A stretch of 49,595 bases of DNA from Aquiflexum balticum DSM 16537 (GTDB lineage Bacteria; Bacteroidota; Bacteroidia; Cytophagales; Cyclobacteriaceae), in the NCBI RefSeq assembly GCF_900176595.1, contig NZ_LT838813.1:5937501-5987095 (forward strand), in the 5' to 3' direction. Positions 1 to 9,914 of this stretch are shown in pieces (the first letter of the stretch is position 1; every line of letters starts with the position of its first letter). The notes beneath the pieces were generated by a model. That model searched no databases, was not told where the DNA came from, and saw only the letters and a list, made by a program, of their open reading frames with translations. The position numbers and the translations under genes were made by a program.

Positions 1-22
1 CAAAATCTTTATAAAGGGATAT

Positions 23-640
23 TTATAGAATAAACCAAAAAGCTCCGAAGCATACTGTAAATCCCAATAAGAACCCTCCTAGTACCTCTAATGGTGTATG
101 AGCATTTAAATATAACCTGGAAGAGGCTATAACTCCTGTCAGTAAAATAATCCCTAAAAAATAATACAATAGGCCATAATCAGAAAACTTCAAAATAGTC
201 ACTGATATGATTGCCAAAAAACCCGATATCCCTGTCATGTGGGCACTGATTTTCCAAAAAAAAGTAACCCCGGTCATTATGACCAGGCAAATGGAGATAG
301 TAGCCAAGGTTTGAACAAAAATCGGTTCCAACTTAAATTTTGTGTGAAATAAATAAGTGGAAAAAATATAAAATCCTGTGACCATAGTAAATGGAAAAAG
401 CCTATCCTCCTTACTTTCCATGTGAAAAGATGAAATTTTATTTGTAAGTCTCATGGCAATAAGACTAAATATTGGAATAATAAAAGTGGTCAAAAAAATC
501 ATCAATAAAACAAAACTTTTTTCAACCAAACTGAGACCTGTAACTTGGGGTACAGGAAACAACAGGAAAAGAAAAATCAGACTTGGTACTACAAGGGGCT
601 GAAATAAATAAGAAAGTATTAAAGCAGTTCTTCTAATCAC
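23..640 (-). CDS. PAP2-like integral membrane protein
   Basis: 205-residue polytopic membrane protein with about six hydrophobic segments. Near the C-terminus, SRLYLNAHTPLEVLGG resembles the third PAP2 phosphatase signature (SR-x5-H-x3-D) with Glu in place of the final Asp; the other PAP2 signatures are weak, so activity on a lipid phosphate is an inference. The start codon is GTG on the minus strand, directly abutting the rpoN stop codon with no spacer, so the two genes are probably co-transcribed and translationally coupled. It could be a non-catalytic PAP2-fold protein. Confidence 0.7.
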   Translation of the reverse strand: MIRRTALILSYLFQPLVVPSLIFLFLLFPVPQVTGLSLVEKSFVLLMIFLTTFIIPIFSLIAMRLTNKISSFHMESKEDRLFPFTMVTGFYIFSTYLFHTKFKLEPIFVQTLATISICLVIMTGVTFFWKISAHMTGISGFLAIISVTILKFSDYGLLYYFLGIILLTGVIASSRLYLNAHTPLEVLGGFLLGFTVCFGAFWFIL

Positions 641-2095
641 TTAAAGTTCCTTTCTCAATCTTGCAACAGGGATTTGCAATTGTTCTCTGTATTTCGCGAC
701 GGTTCTCCTTGCTATATTATAGCCTTTATCATTGAGCATTTTCACTAATTTGTCATCTGATAAAGGCCTCTTTTTACTTTCATTATCCACCAAGGACTGG
801 AGAACACTTTTCACTTCTTTGTTGCTTACATCCTCACCTGAGTCAGTGGCAATACCTTCGGAAAAGAAATACTTCAAGGGATAAATACCAAATTCAGTCT
901 GAATTGATTTACTGTTTGCAACTCTTGAAACAGTCGAAATATCCATTTCAATTCTTTCAGCAATGTCTTTAAGGATCATCGGTTTCAGTTTGGTCTCATC
1001 GCCCTCATAAAAAAAATCCCCCTGAAAGTCCAGGATGGCCTGCATGGTCTTGAGCAAAGTATGCTGTCTCTGTTTGATCGCATCTATAAACCATTTGGCA
1101 GAGTCAAGCTTTTGCTTGACAAAAGTGACCGTATCTTTCAATTTTTTATCCTTTTTATCACTCTTCTCAAAGGCATCAAACATTTCCGAATATGACCGGC
1201 TTATTCTCAATTCAGGTGCATTCCTGGAGTTTAAAGAAATCTCTAATTTCCCATCAGTATTGGTCAGAATGAAATCCGGAATAATATATTGGGTTTTTAC
1301 CAATCCATCCGATGTGCCACCGGGTTTGGGGTTGAGGCGCGTAATCATATTAACAGATTCCTTTAATTCTTCCTCTCCCAAATCAAGTTTCTTTTGGATT
1401 TTTGAATAGTGTTTTTTGGTAAATTCGTCAAAACATTCACTGAGTATTTTGATTGCATTCTGAACGGTAGTATCATCCGGATGTTCTTTTCTTTCCAGTT
1501 GGAGGATTAAACATTCCTGGAGATTTCTGGCTGCTATTCCTGCAGGGTCGAAAGTCTGAATTTTTCTGAGAATTTCTTCAATTTCATCAACATCCGTTTC
1601 GATATTCTGGCTAAAAACCAAATCATTGATAATTGCTTCAAGATCCCTCCTGATATATCCGTCATTTTCGATACTGCCTATCAGTTGCCTGGCGATTATT
1701 TTTTGCCTTTCGTCTAACTTTAAAAATCCCATTTGGGCTATTAACTGCTCATGAAGCGAAATTCCTCCCGAAACCGGAATTTCTCTTTGATCCTCCTCAG
1801 ACGTATAATTTCCGTCACCCTGCATTTTATACCCACTATAATCATCATTGAGATAATCCTCAATGTTGACTTCTTTTTCCTCAAAATTTGACTCTTCTTC
1901 ATAATTGTCCTCAAATTCTTCCTCAGAATCTTTTTTATCTTCATCCTTCCCTTCTTCAAGAGCTGGGTTGATTTCCAACTCTTCTTCTACCCTAGTGTCC
2001 AATTCAGCGGTAGGCACCTGCAATAGCTTTATGAACTGGATTTGCTGTGGGGAAAGTTTTTGAGATAGAGACTGACTTAAATGAAGTTTCTGCAT
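641..2095 (-). CDS. rpoN: RNA polymerase sigma-54 factor RpoN
   Basis: 484 residues, usual for sigma-54. The N-terminus (LSQSLSQKLSPQQIQFIKLL) is the Gln/Leu-rich region I that contacts activators and blocks open-complex formation. A strongly acidic region II follows (about residues 45-100), then the core-binding domain, a helix-turn-helix (DISTVSRVANSKSIQT), and the RpoN box (ARRTVAKYREQLQIP) near the C-terminus, which reads the -24 promoter element. It directs transcription from -24/-12 promoters and needs AAA+ activators, none of which is encoded here. Divergent from asnS across about 190 bp. Confidence 0.97.
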   Translation of the reverse strand: MQKLHLSQSLSQKLSPQQIQFIKLLQVPTAELDTRVEEELEINPALEEGKDEDKKDSEEEFEDNYEEESNFEEKEVNIEDYLNDDYSGYKMQGDGNYTSEEDQREIPVSGGISLHEQLIAQMGFLKLDERQKIIARQLIGSIENDGYIRRDLEAIINDLVFSQNIETDVDEIEEILRKIQTFDPAGIAARNLQECLILQLERKEHPDDTTVQNAIKILSECFDEFTKKHYSKIQKKLDLGEEELKESVNMITRLNPKPGGTSDGLVKTQYIIPDFILTNTDGKLEISLNSRNAPELRISRSYSEMFDAFEKSDKKDKKLKDTVTFVKQKLDSAKWFIDAIKQRQHTLLKTMQAILDFQGDFFYEGDETKLKPMILKDIAERIEMDISTVSRVANSKSIQTEFGIYPLKYFFSEGIATDSGEDVSNKEVKSVLQSLVDNESKKRPLSDDKLVKMLNDKGYNIARRTVAKYREQLQIPVARLRKEL

Positions 2096-2281
2096 ACTTG
2101 TTAAATTAGAAAAGGTTTATAAAAATCAGGCATCAATTTTGACTTGATCCTTATTCCTAGCTTTCAAATTTAGGAAATTAGAACAAATTTTTGATAAAAA
2201 GCTTATTATATCGTTTTTTTGCATTCCCTTTAAGACGTCTATTTTAAAAGGGTCTTAAACTTACATTTTATAAACAAAAAT

Positions 2282-3733
2282 ATGGCCTTCAATAAAAGAG
2301 TGAAAATTAAAGAGTTGCTTGAAAATGACTACATCGATCGTGATGTGGTAATCATGGGATGGGTAAGGACAAAAAGAAGCAATAAAAACGTTTCGTTCAT
2401 AGCACTCAATGACGGATCATCTATAAAAAATTATCAAATTGTAGCAGACCCAAATATTCTCAGTGAAGAAATACTAAAAAAAACCACCACAGGTGCTTGC
2501 CTTAAGGTATTTGGCAAGATAGTTCCTTCACAGGGTGCCGGTCAACAGAATGAACTGGTTGCTGCCAAGATAGACATTCTTGGAGAGGCCGATCCTGAAA
2601 AATACCCGCTCCAACCAAAAAAACATTCTTTGGAATTTTTAAGAGAAATCGCTCATCTTAGGGTGCGGACAAACACTTTCGGCGCGGTTTTTAGAGTCAG
2701 GCATGCCTTGGCATTCGCTGTGCATAAATATTTTAATGACAAAGGATTTTTCTACATACATACTCCCATCATCACTGCTTCAGATGCAGAAGGTGCCGGT
2801 GAAACCTTCAAAGTGACTACTTTGGACCTCAAAAACCCACCTATTTCTGAAGATGGAAAGATTGATTTTAAATCTGATTTCTTTGAAAAAGAAACAAACC
2901 TAACAGTTTCAGGTCAATTGGAGGGCGAGTTGGCAGCTATGGGACTTGGAGATATCTACACTTTTGGTCCGACCTTTCGTGCAGAAAATTCAAATACTGC
3001 GCGACACTTGGCAGAATTCTGGATGATAGAACCTGAAATGGCTTTTTATGATGCCGAAGACAATCAGGATCTTGCTGAGGATTTCCTTAAGTATGTAATT
3101 TCCTATGCGCTTGAAAACTGTAAGGATGATATTGCATTTCTGGATAATAGAGCTGCTGAGGAAGATAGCACCAAAAAAGCAGACCAAAGAAGCGAAATGG
3201 GATTGTTGGAGAGGTTACAATTTGTGGTAGAAAATAAGTTTCAAAGATTGACTTATACTGAAGCCATTGATGTTTTGAAAAATTCCAATTATAACAAGAA
3301 GCAAAAGTTTCAATACCTTATTGAGGATTGGGGCGTGGATTTACAATCCGAACATGAGCGGTACTTGGTAGAAAAACATTTCAAAAAGCCTGTAATTCTG
3401 ACCGACTATCCAAAAGAGATCAAAGCCTTCTACATGAGACAAAACGATGATGGCAAAACAGTTGCGGCCATGGATATATTATTTCCCGGGATAGGAGAAA
3501 TTGTTGGTGGTTCACAGAGAGAAGAAAGACTTGATCTGCTTTCCAAAAGAATGGAAGAAATGAATATCCCAACTGAGGAAATGTGGTGGTATCTGGATAC
3601 AAGAAGATTTGGTTCAACCCCTCATGCCGGATTCGGTTTGGGTTTTGAAAGACTTGTATTGTTTGTTACCGGGATGGGAAATATCAGAGATGTGATAGCA
3701 TTTCCGAGAACTCCGGGACACGCAGAGTTTTAA
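2282..3733 (+). CDS. asnS: Asparaginyl-tRNA synthetase
   Basis: 483 residues. Residues 1-115 form the OB-fold anticodon-binding domain ([20 protein letters not shown]); the rest is the class IIb catalytic core. Motif 2 is visible as [20 protein letters not shown], and motif 3 as [20 protein letters not shown] followed by the typical PRTPGHAEF end. It charges tRNA-Asn with asparagine in the cytoplasm. A mid-domain insertion around residues 205-310 is usual for bacterial AsnRS. Monocistronic: divergent rpoN upstream, a strong hairpin terminator immediately downstream. Confidence 0.98.
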   Translation: MAFNKRVKIKELLENDYIDRDVVIMGWVRTKRSNKNVSFIALNDGSSIKNYQIVADPNILSEEILKKTTTGACLKVFGKIVPSQGAGQQNELVAAKIDILGEADPEKYPLQPKKHSLEFLREIAHLRVRTNTFGAVFRVRHALAFAVHKYFNDKGFFYIHTPIITASDAEGAGETFKVTTLDLKNPPISEDGKIDFKSDFFEKETNLTVSGQLEGELAAMGLGDIYTFGPTFRAENSNTARHLAEFWMIEPEMAFYDAEDNQDLAEDFLKYVISYALENCKDDIAFLDNRAAEEDSTKKADQRSEMGLLERLQFVVENKFQRLTYTEAIDVLKNSNYNKKQKFQYLIEDWGVDLQSEHERYLVEKHFKKPVILTDYPKEIKAFYMRQNDDGKTVAAMDILFPGIGEIVGGSQREERLDLLSKRMEEMNIPTEEMWWYLDTRRFGSTPHAGFGLGFERLVLFVTGMGNIRDVIAFPRTPGHAEF

Positions 3734-3742
3734 AAAGTATCT

Positions 3743-3774
3743 CGAAAAAACCACCAACTTAGGTGGTTTTTTCG
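3743..3774. terminator. Bidirectional intrinsic terminator between asnS and the MFS gene
   Basis: CCACC and GGTGG pair around a six-base loop, flanked by an A-run on the left and a T-run on the right (stem CGAAAAAACCACC), so it can stop both asnS (+) and the convergent MFS transporter gene (-), whose stop lies 8 bp further on. Confidence 0.9.
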
Positions 3775-3781
3775 TTTAGCT

Positions 3782-5020
3782 TTATTCATTAATTAATTCA
3801 GTTTCTGAATCTAATTTTACAGCAGCTTCATCTGTATCTATCACTTTGATCCTTCTGGCCAATGGAATACACAGTAAACTCAAGAAGATGGCAAAATACC
3901 CAACAATATCATAATTCAACAGCTCTCCATTGGCCCCCTCGGCTAAAATCAGCCCTGCCAGGAAAGAAGCCAATCCTGCTGAAAGCTGCTGTACCGCGGA
4001 ATTAAAACTAAGAAAACTGCCTCTATTCTCAGATTTTGCTGTACCTGTTATCAATGCTGCAGCCGGAACCATCCTTCCATTGGAGGTGACAAAAAACATA
4101 GTCGAAATCAACAGGACATAGGGTATGGGAGTTTGGCCCAAATGAGTAATTACCCCAATTGGGATAACGTTCAAAGTCATAAAAATGGTAAAAACTTTTA
4201 TTTTCCCGTATTTATCTGTCATTCTTCCTACCCAAGGAGAGGTAAAAATCGTAAAAAATCCGCCAGCCATATAAATATAAGTAAGCTCAATCTCACTAAA
4301 GCCAACATTAGCCACCATATAAGGACTCAAAAAAGGGATAATAGCAAACTGCCCCAACATCATCATGATGGTCAGGGAAATAGCACGCATTTGATTTCCA
4401 TTTCCGGTAACTCTCTGAATCACCTGAATAGGACTCGGTTTAAATTGTTGCTTTTCCAGATGGGCAGTAATGGATGGTATAAATCTATAAATCATCCAAA
4501 GAATCAACAAAGACAGGCCTGCCAAAAAGAAAAATGGAGCATGCCAATTAGAAATACTGGCAATAAATAACCCAAAAGGAACTCCTATTACAGAAGCCAC
4601 AGAAAATGCAGCCATTACTAGTCCCATAGCCCTACCTCTTCGGACATCAGGAATAACATCACCTATAATGGATAAAACCAAAGCTGATGTAAGACCGCCA
4701 AAAACACCTGAAATTATTCTTGATATCAATAAAATGGAATAATTTGGGGAGAAAGCACAGGCCAATGCACCAAATAAGAATCCTGTGAATACCCAAAGCA
4801 AAATGGTCCTACGGTCATATTTATCCAGAATAAAGGCTCCAAAAAAACTGCTCACACCCGCACTAAATGTGTAGGATGAAACCAATAGACCAAACTCTCT
4901 TGGCGAAATTTCAAATATCCTCATCAGCTGCGGGCCTAGAGGCATCAAGATCATAAAGTCAACAATGTGGGTGAAATTTATGGCCGCCAGCGTCCATAAT
5001 AAAAACTTTTCTTTATACAT
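3782..5020 (-). CDS. MFS transporter (DHA1-like drug/metabolite exporter)
   Basis: 412 residues with about 12 hydrophobic segments in two halves. The loop between helices 2 and 3 carries a motif-A-like sequence (DKYDRRTILLW), repeated in the second half (GRMTDKYGKIKVF), as in 12-helix DHA1 exporters of the AraJ / Bcr families. The substrate cannot be told from sequence. It is a single gene, convergent with asnS, with about 70 bp to the upstream nnr stop, so it may be read in the same direction after nnr. Confidence 0.85.
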   Translation of the reverse strand: MYKEKFLLWTLAAINFTHIVDFMILMPLGPQLMRIFEISPREFGLLVSSYTFSAGVSSFFGAFILDKYDRRTILLWVFTGFLFGALACAFSPNYSILLISRIISGVFGGLTSALVLSIIGDVIPDVRRGRAMGLVMAAFSVASVIGVPFGLFIASISNWHAPFFFLAGLSLLILWMIYRFIPSITAHLEKQQFKPSPIQVIQRVTGNGNQMRAISLTIMMMLGQFAIIPFLSPYMVANVGFSEIELTYIYMAGGFFTIFTSPWVGRMTDKYGKIKVFTIFMTLNVIPIGVITHLGQTPIPYVLLISTMFFVTSNGRMVPAAALITGTAKSENRGSFLSFNSAVQQLSAGLASFLAGLILAEGANGELLNYDIVGYFAIFLSLLCIPLARRIKVIDTDEAAVKLDSETELINE

Positions 5021-5088
5021 CAGCGATAAAATCCTGCTTGATTAACTTGATGAGATTTATTTTAGTTCTAATATTCCCCGATTCTTTA

Positions 5089-6564
5089 TCAATCTATATC
5101 CAATTGGGTATATGTAGCAGGAATGTAATCGATGATATCACTTGCTATCAATCCTCTCCTCTTAACCACTGAGGCTAACTCACCTGCCAATCCATGATGG
5201 AATACACCACAAACAGCCGCATTAAATGGCTTGTAACCTTGTCCCAAAAAAGAAGTAATCATACCGGTTAAAACATCACCCGAACCAGCAGTAGCCATGT
5301 ACTTATTCCCTGTAGAATTAAAATATTGATTTCCATCAGGGCAAGAAATACAGGTAAATGCTCCCTTCAATACAATGAAAATATGGTGTTTTTTGGCCAA
5401 ATCTTTAGCTTTCCTTAATCGTTCCTCCTGGTTTTCACAAATACCGACCAATCTTTCAAACTCTTTGATGTGCGGAGTAAGGATGCTTTCTTTTGGAATC
5501 AATTTTAAAAGATCCGGATTTTTGGAGATTAAATTTATACCATCTGCATCAATGACAACGGGTTTATTGTAATTGCTTAACAATTCCCTGTAAAAAGAAA
5601 TATCGACGTTCATTCCCCAACCTGGGCCTATACCCATTGCATCAAATTGTTTATAGTCCTGTACTTCTTGGGAATCAAAAACCATTACTTCGGGAACTGC
5701 TATTTGTAACACCAATCGTTCTCCTTTTGGTATGTGGGCATGAACAAGACCGCTTCCTGTGCGCAACGCTGATTTTGAAGCCATCAATACTGCCCCGACT
5801 TTTCCAACACTCCCTCCAATAATTATTACTCTCCCATAATCACCTTTATGACTGAAATTATGGAATTTTTTATGCAGGCCGGGTATATCTGATTTCCTGA
5901 TTAAGAATTTCTGATTGGAAAAAGACTTTAAAAAATCATCATGAATTCCGATATCTGCAATGTGTATATCACCGACAAAAGAAGCATGTTCAGGAAATAA
6001 CAGGGAAAGTTTAGGGAATTGGAAAGTAACTGTATATGCTGCCTTGAAACATGTTCCATCCAGAACAGCATCTGATGGAATCCCGGAAGGAATATCAATG
6101 GAGATTTTCATTCCTTCCACCCTATTGAGTTTTTCGATTGATTCTTTGAAGATTCCTTCCAAAGGTCTGTTTATCCCAACTCCAAAAATTCCGTCAATTA
6201 CAAAATCATCCTTAGAAATATTGAAGGAAAAATCCTTAATATGAATCTTACTTATGTTTTTTGGCAGTTTAGCAAAATTAGATTGATAGTCATTACTGCA
6301 ATTTTCCGAATCTTCAAAATACACAACATGTACTTTGTCTGTTGTTTTTGAAAATATTCTGGCAATAGCAAGTCCGTCTCCTCCGTTGTTACCTGGACCG
6401 CAAAAAATAAATATGGCATTTTCATTTTTTGGAAAATGAACAAAAAACCAGTTACAAAAAGATACAGCTGCTCTTTCCATTAAATCCAACGAGGTAATTC
6501 CTTCATAGGAAATGAAAGCTTTGTCAAGTTGAGAGACACTTTTTCCTGGAATTATACTCAGCAT
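5089..6564 (-). CDS. nnr: Bifunctional NAD(P)H-hydrate epimerase / ADP-dependent NAD(P)H-hydrate dehydratase
   Basis: 491 residues, the usual length of the fused bacterial enzyme. The N-terminal YjeF_N domain (about 1-215) carries FCGPGNNGGDGLAIAR and the GIFGVGINRPLEG / DIPSGIPSD motifs of the epimerase. The C-terminal ribokinase-like domain (about 235-490) carries KGDYGRVIIIGGSVGKVGA and TAGSGDVLTGMITSFLG, the ADP-dependent dehydratase site. Together they repair hydrated, inactive NADH and NADPH. Both domains look intact. Confidence 0.96.
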   Translation of the reverse strand: MLSIIPGKSVSQLDKAFISYEGITSLDLMERAAVSFCNWFFVHFPKNENAIFIFCGPGNNGGDGLAIARIFSKTTDKVHVVYFEDSENCSNDYQSNFAKLPKNISKIHIKDFSFNISKDDFVIDGIFGVGINRPLEGIFKESIEKLNRVEGMKISIDIPSGIPSDAVLDGTCFKAAYTVTFQFPKLSLLFPEHASFVGDIHIADIGIHDDFLKSFSNQKFLIRKSDIPGLHKKFHNFSHKGDYGRVIIIGGSVGKVGAVLMASKSALRTGSGLVHAHIPKGERLVLQIAVPEVMVFDSQEVQDYKQFDAMGIGPGWGMNVDISFYRELLSNYNKPVVIDADGINLISKNPDLLKLIPKESILTPHIKEFERLVGICENQEERLRKAKDLAKKHHIFIVLKGAFTCISCPDGNQYFNSTGNKYMATAGSGDVLTGMITSFLGQGYKPFNAAVCGVFHHGLAGELASVVKRRGLIASDIIDYIPATYTQLDID

Positions 6565-6706
6565 TATTTACCTTGGATTATTTTCAATCTACAAATTAAT
6601 GAAATCATTTCTACCAATTAAACCATAAGGAATTTTAAAGAAGGCTTATTGGCAAATAGACATGGGTCTAAGTTAAAACAAATCTCCTTTTCAAAAAGAA
6701 TTACCC

Positions 6707-6742
6707 AAAAAAAAAGCCATCCCAATTGGGACAGCTTTTTTT
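6707..6742 (-). terminator. Intrinsic terminator of the exb operon
   Basis: Runs of A and T flank a stem AAAAAGC...GCTTTTT with an inner palindrome TCCCAATTGGGA. It lies 17 bp past the stop of the last exbD gene (minus strand) and ends in a T-run on that strand. Confidence 0.85.
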
Positions 6743-6758
6743 ATGCGTTAGAATAGTT

Positions 6759-7223
6759 TTAATTATTCTGTACTTTACCAGTTGATGCATACATCAATTT
6801 CCTGGCATCAGCCTCTCTCAATTCAAATTGTATATCAGAAATAGGTCCCATCTTCACTTCACGGTCCGCTTTCATAGAAATTGTAATCTGATCTCTTTCT
6901 GCTTCTGAAAGTTTATCTTTTTCCTGGTTCACCCAAAGAAGAATATCTTTGGTATTGATCAGAACATCATTTGCCTGTATCCTAGGTTCTGTTCCATATA
7001 GAGCAGTATTCTTTGGCTTTCCAACAAATAAATAAGAAATCAAAGATTTTTTCTCCAATTTTTGAAGTTGTGTCGCTTGCGGAAGTTTTTGTTCAACAAG
7101 AAGTTCCTGATCTCTTAATACCGTTGTCACCATGAAGAAAAACAAAAGCATAAAGATAATATCCGGTAGAGCTGAGGTAGGAATATTTTCCGAAACCTTA
7201 TTCTTTTTCTTAAACTTTGACAT
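6759..7223 (-). CDS. exbD: ExbD/TolR-type biopolymer transport protein (second ExbD)
   Basis: 154 residues. A basic N-terminus (MSKFKKKNKVSE) is followed by one membrane segment with the essential Asp (PDIIFMLLFFFMVTTVL), then a periplasmic domain. ExbD subunits sit inside the ExbB pentamer, and the membrane Asp carries protons that energise TonB. Two bases separate it from the upstream exbD, so the genes are co-transcribed. The periplasmic part is divergent from the first ExbD, so the pair may act as a heterodimer, as in other Bacteroidota operons with two exbD genes. Confidence 0.93.
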   Translation of the reverse strand: MSKFKKKNKVSENIPTSALPDIIFMLLFFFMVTTVLRDQELLVEQKLPQATQLQKLEKKSLISYLFVGKPKNTALYGTEPRIQANDVLINTKDILLWVNQEKDKLSEAERDQITISMKADREVKMGPISDIQFELREADARKLMYASTGKVQNN

Positions 7224-7224
7224 A

Positions 7225-7866
7225 TCAGTTTCCTCCTATTTTATCTGGTTCTGCAATTGAAATCGCCATAGGTATATTTTCCTTACCTCTGTCAATCAAT
7301 TCTTTTTCAGCGGCATTTTTCCCTGTCAAAGCCCTGTATTGATCAGCGGTCAAACCAACCCTTTCAGCATATATTTCAAAATATGCTTTTTTCACTTGAT
7401 CCAACACTTCAAGATACCTTTCATAACTTGTCCCTCTGTTTGTCTTGATGGAAACCACTGCTCCTCCTGACATGGGATGATCAGAAGACTCAGGACTCCT
7501 GTTGGCCCGTGATTTTAAAGATTGAGGCAATGAATTGAATAATGCAACAGCATCCTCATCAGGAGCACCGAAATTCAAAATGAAATCTTTGATTTCTTCA
7601 GAAAGATTATCAGTATTGTCCATATAGTCGCCTTCAACCAAAAGCTGATCATTGGCATTTACCAGAATATTGAAAATATTTCTTTCATTCAATTCAACTT
7701 CCGGTGGCGGCTGATTGGGATCTTGCTTTGGTGGAAGGATATTCAATACACCCTTATCAGAAGCAATTGTTGTCGTAACGAGGAAAAAGATAAGCAACAG
7801 GAAGGCGATATCCGCCATGGAACCCGCATTTACCTCCTGACTCACTCTTACTTTCTTTTTTGCCAT
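7225..7866 (-). CDS. exbD: ExbD/TolR-type biopolymer transport protein (first ExbD)
   Basis: 213 residues: basic N-terminus (MAKKKVRVSQEVN), single membrane helix with the proton-carrying Asp (SMADIAFLLLIFFLVTTTI), then a longer periplasmic domain than usual, including a Pro-rich stretch (PPKQDPNQPPPEVELNERN) and a Ser/Asn-rich insertion around residues 90-115. Its ATG overlaps the stop of the upstream small membrane gene by one base (TAATG), which suggests translational coupling. It works with ExbB to power TonB-dependent outer-membrane transport. Confidence 0.93.
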   Translation of the reverse strand: MAKKKVRVSQEVNAGSMADIAFLLLIFFLVTTTIASDKGVLNILPPKQDPNQPPPEVELNERNIFNILVNANDQLLVEGDYMDNTDNLSEEIKDFILNFGAPDEDAVALFNSLPQSLKSRANRSPESSDHPMSGGAVVSIKTNRGTSYERYLEVLDQVKKAYFEIYAERVGLTADQYRALTGKNAAEKELIDRGKENIPMAISIAEPDKIGGN

Positions 7867-8195
7867 TATTTTATTGCTTTATTGATTTCTGTTAACACGA
7901 TGCCCACTACCGCTACGATAAAAAGGCCATAAACTGTGATTAACGAACCCCCAACAAATTTGGACATGCCGGGAGTCAGATTAAATGGTTCCGCAGCAAA
8001 TTTTGGAAGCACGTCTCCATCTGATATTGAATAAGCTATGAAAAACACAACTGCCAAAATTGCAACTCCCACGCCTGTTTTCAATAATGATCCAGGATTA
8101 TCGAGGGATTTTACCAATGGCATCAATATCGCTGCTATTGCTCCTACGATAATCAGTATTTCAGCAACGTATATAAATATATCTATAGAATCCAT
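7866..8195 (-). CDS. Small three-helix membrane protein in the exb operon
   Basis: 109 residues with three hydrophobic segments (about 8-26, 42-58 and 80-100) and almost no soluble part. It lies between exbB and exbD, coupled to exbD by a one-base overlap. Its place suggests an accessory subunit or assembly factor of the proton channel. I do not recognise a named family and no catalytic motif is visible. Confidence 0.85.
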   Translation of the reverse strand: MDSIDIFIYVAEILIIVGAIAAILMPLVKSLDNPGSLLKTGVGVAILAVVFFIAYSISDGDVLPKFAAEPFNLTPGMSKFVGGSLITVYGLFIVAVVGIVLTEINKAIK

Positions 8196-8252
8196 AATTG
8201 TTTTTTATAAAGTTAAGAATAATTTTTAGTTGATAAATAATCAAACTAGAAA

Positions 8253-9050
8253 TTACTTAGTCAACTTATGCCTAACAAGGATATCTACCAAGGTAATGGA
8301 AGCGTCTTCCATATCATTTACCAAAGAATCAATCTTAGCCACACAATAGTTGTAGAATAACTGTAGGATAATAGCGACAATCAAACCCGCTACTGTAGTC
8401 AAAAGGGCGATTTTGATACCACCCGCTACGAGAGATGGAGAAATATCACCGGCTGCTTCGATGGCATCAAATGCACCGATCATACCGATTACAGTACCCA
8501 TGAAACCCAACATCGGAGCAAGGGAGATGAAAAGAGAGATCCAAACCAATCCTTTTTCCAATCGGCCCATTTCAACTGAACCATAGGCAATGATTGATTT
8601 CTCTACCATTTCTATACCTTCTGTGTACCTCATCAAACCTTGGGTAAAGATTGAAGCAACAGGACCTTTAGTGTTTTTGGTGACATCCTTGGCAGCTTCA
8701 ATACCGCCTTGTTCTAGCGCTTCTTCAACTTTAGCCAACAATTTCTTGGTGTTGGTTGTAGAAAGGTTCAGGGTAATGATTCTTTCAATAGCTACTGCAA
8801 GACCCAAAATCAAACAGATCAATACGGGAGACATAAAAGTCGGGTCACCTTCAATGAACTTTTCTTTGATTACTTGGTGAAACCCTTTATTCTCCTCAAT
8901 GATTTCATCATCGACGATAGCGGGCGCAGCAGGGGCTGCTTGTTCAACAACTTCTTCTGTTGCTGTTGTGTCTTGTGCATCTTGAGCCTTCGTGGTTGCC
9001 GGGAACATCAAAATTCCGGAAAGCATGAACAAAGCGATTAACTTTTTCAT
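8253..9050 (-). CDS. exbB: MotA/TolQ/ExbB proton channel family protein
   Basis: 265 residues. An N-terminal signal-like segment (MKKLIALFMLSGILMFPATT) is followed by an acidic, Ala/Pro-rich linker (about 22-60) and three membrane helices at about 74-92, 170-195 and 212-235. The conserved core APMLGFMGTVIGMIGAFDAI and LLTTVAGLIVAIILQLFYNY is present. ExbB forms the pentameric proton channel that houses ExbD and energises TonB. It is first in a four-gene operon; no tonB gene follows, so TonB must be encoded elsewhere. Confidence 0.95.
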   Translation of the reverse strand: MKKLIALFMLSGILMFPATTKAQDAQDTTATEEVVEQAAPAAPAIVDDEIIEENKGFHQVIKEKFIEGDPTFMSPVLICLILGLAVAIERIITLNLSTTNTKKLLAKVEEALEQGGIEAAKDVTKNTKGPVASIFTQGLMRYTEGIEMVEKSIIAYGSVEMGRLEKGLVWISLFISLAPMLGFMGTVIGMIGAFDAIEAAGDISPSLVAGGIKIALLTTVAGLIVAIILQLFYNYCVAKIDSLVNDMEDASITLVDILVRHKLTK

Positions 9051-9682
9051 AATGTAGATTTTAAATAGAATTTAAATAAAGGTTAAACGGTTTCTAAATT
9101 AATAATGAGATTTTAAAGTTATCATTTTTTCATTTCAAATTGCAAAGGAAACATTCATAAATTTTTTATAAAATTAGAATTTGGATGTTTTTGATAACTT
9201 CTTCGCAAGCTAAATGAAGGATTATGAATTAATTAGGTTAATTATATAAGCGGATATAGAATTATAATAAATGGACAACATTTGAGTTTACTTCCTTATT
9301 TGATTGAGAAAGCAAGCAATGATATTAAATTCAATTCCATAATTCAACTAAATCAAATAAAATCCTGAAATAAATATAAGTGGCACTAAAATTTGGACAA
9401 CTCAATAAACTAATTGATTAGCTAATATAATCAATTCTGTTTTAAATCGCTTCATTTTTTTTGAAGAAAACTAATTTATTCGCTGATAGTCAAAAAGAAT
9501 CATTGTTGAAAAACAGAATTCAATTCACCAAAAAACCTCCAGCAGATATTTTGAAGGACAGGGAGAAGTGGATTTTTCGTGCACCTAGTGCATAAAAAAA
9601 GCTTTGTCGAATCTCTCTTTAGTAGATTTCAAACACCAGGATTCTCCTATCTTCCAAAAAAATTTAATGAAAGTTTGTTCAT
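9051..9682. other. AT-rich intergenic region upstream of exbB
   Basis: About 630 bp without a convincing coding region on either strand. It must hold the exbB promoter, but no clean TTG / TAnnTTTG pair is visible. It ends at the stranded chromosomal terminator just before attL. Confidence 0.6.
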
Positions 9683-9711
9683 AAAAAAACCGATACCTCC
9701 ATAGTACCGGT
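9683..9711 (-). terminator. Stranded original terminator of the tRNA-Ser gene
   Basis: On the minus strand, ACCGGTA pairs with TATCGGT (one G-U pair) around a nine-base loop and is followed by a T-run. It lies 7 bp from the attL copy of the tRNA 3' end. Before the element inserted it would have sat just downstream of tRNA-Ser. Confidence 0.7.
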
Positions 9712-9717
9712 AATTTC

Positions 9718-9744
9718 TCGCAGAGAGGAAGGGATTCGAACCCT
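9718..9744. repeat. attL: 27-bp copy of the tRNA-Ser 3' end
   Basis: Begins TCGCAGAGAGG and ends TTCGAACCCT, identical over 27 bases to 20343-20369, then diverges on both sides. It contains only the T arm and the acceptor 3' strand, so it is not a functional tRNA. Confidence 0.92.
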
Positions 9745-9851
9745 TTTTACTTATATTAGGAAATATAACTTTAAATCATCTTACTAAAGCTATTTAAACA
9801 AGGTTTATAGTAAACAGAGACAAGACAAATCAACCTAAATAAAAAATAATT

Positions 9852-9874
9852 ACACCCCAATTAACACCCCAATT
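9852..9874. repeat. Tandem ACACCCCAATT repeat at the left end (candidate integrase arm sites)
   Basis: ACACCCCAATT occurs twice with a 12-bp period, about 110 bp inside attL and directly before the integrase gene. A diverged pair with the same 12-bp period lies at 20271-20293, inside attR. Tyrosine integrases with an N-terminal arm-binding domain bind such repeats at both element ends. Confidence 0.6.
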
Positions 9875-9914
9875 GTTTTTTTTATATCTTAGGTGTGTCT
9901 TAAATGGGGAAAAA

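Noticed and set aside
9718-9744. A second tRNA-Ser at the left end
   Set aside because: Only the T arm and acceptor 3' strand are present; this is the attL copy.
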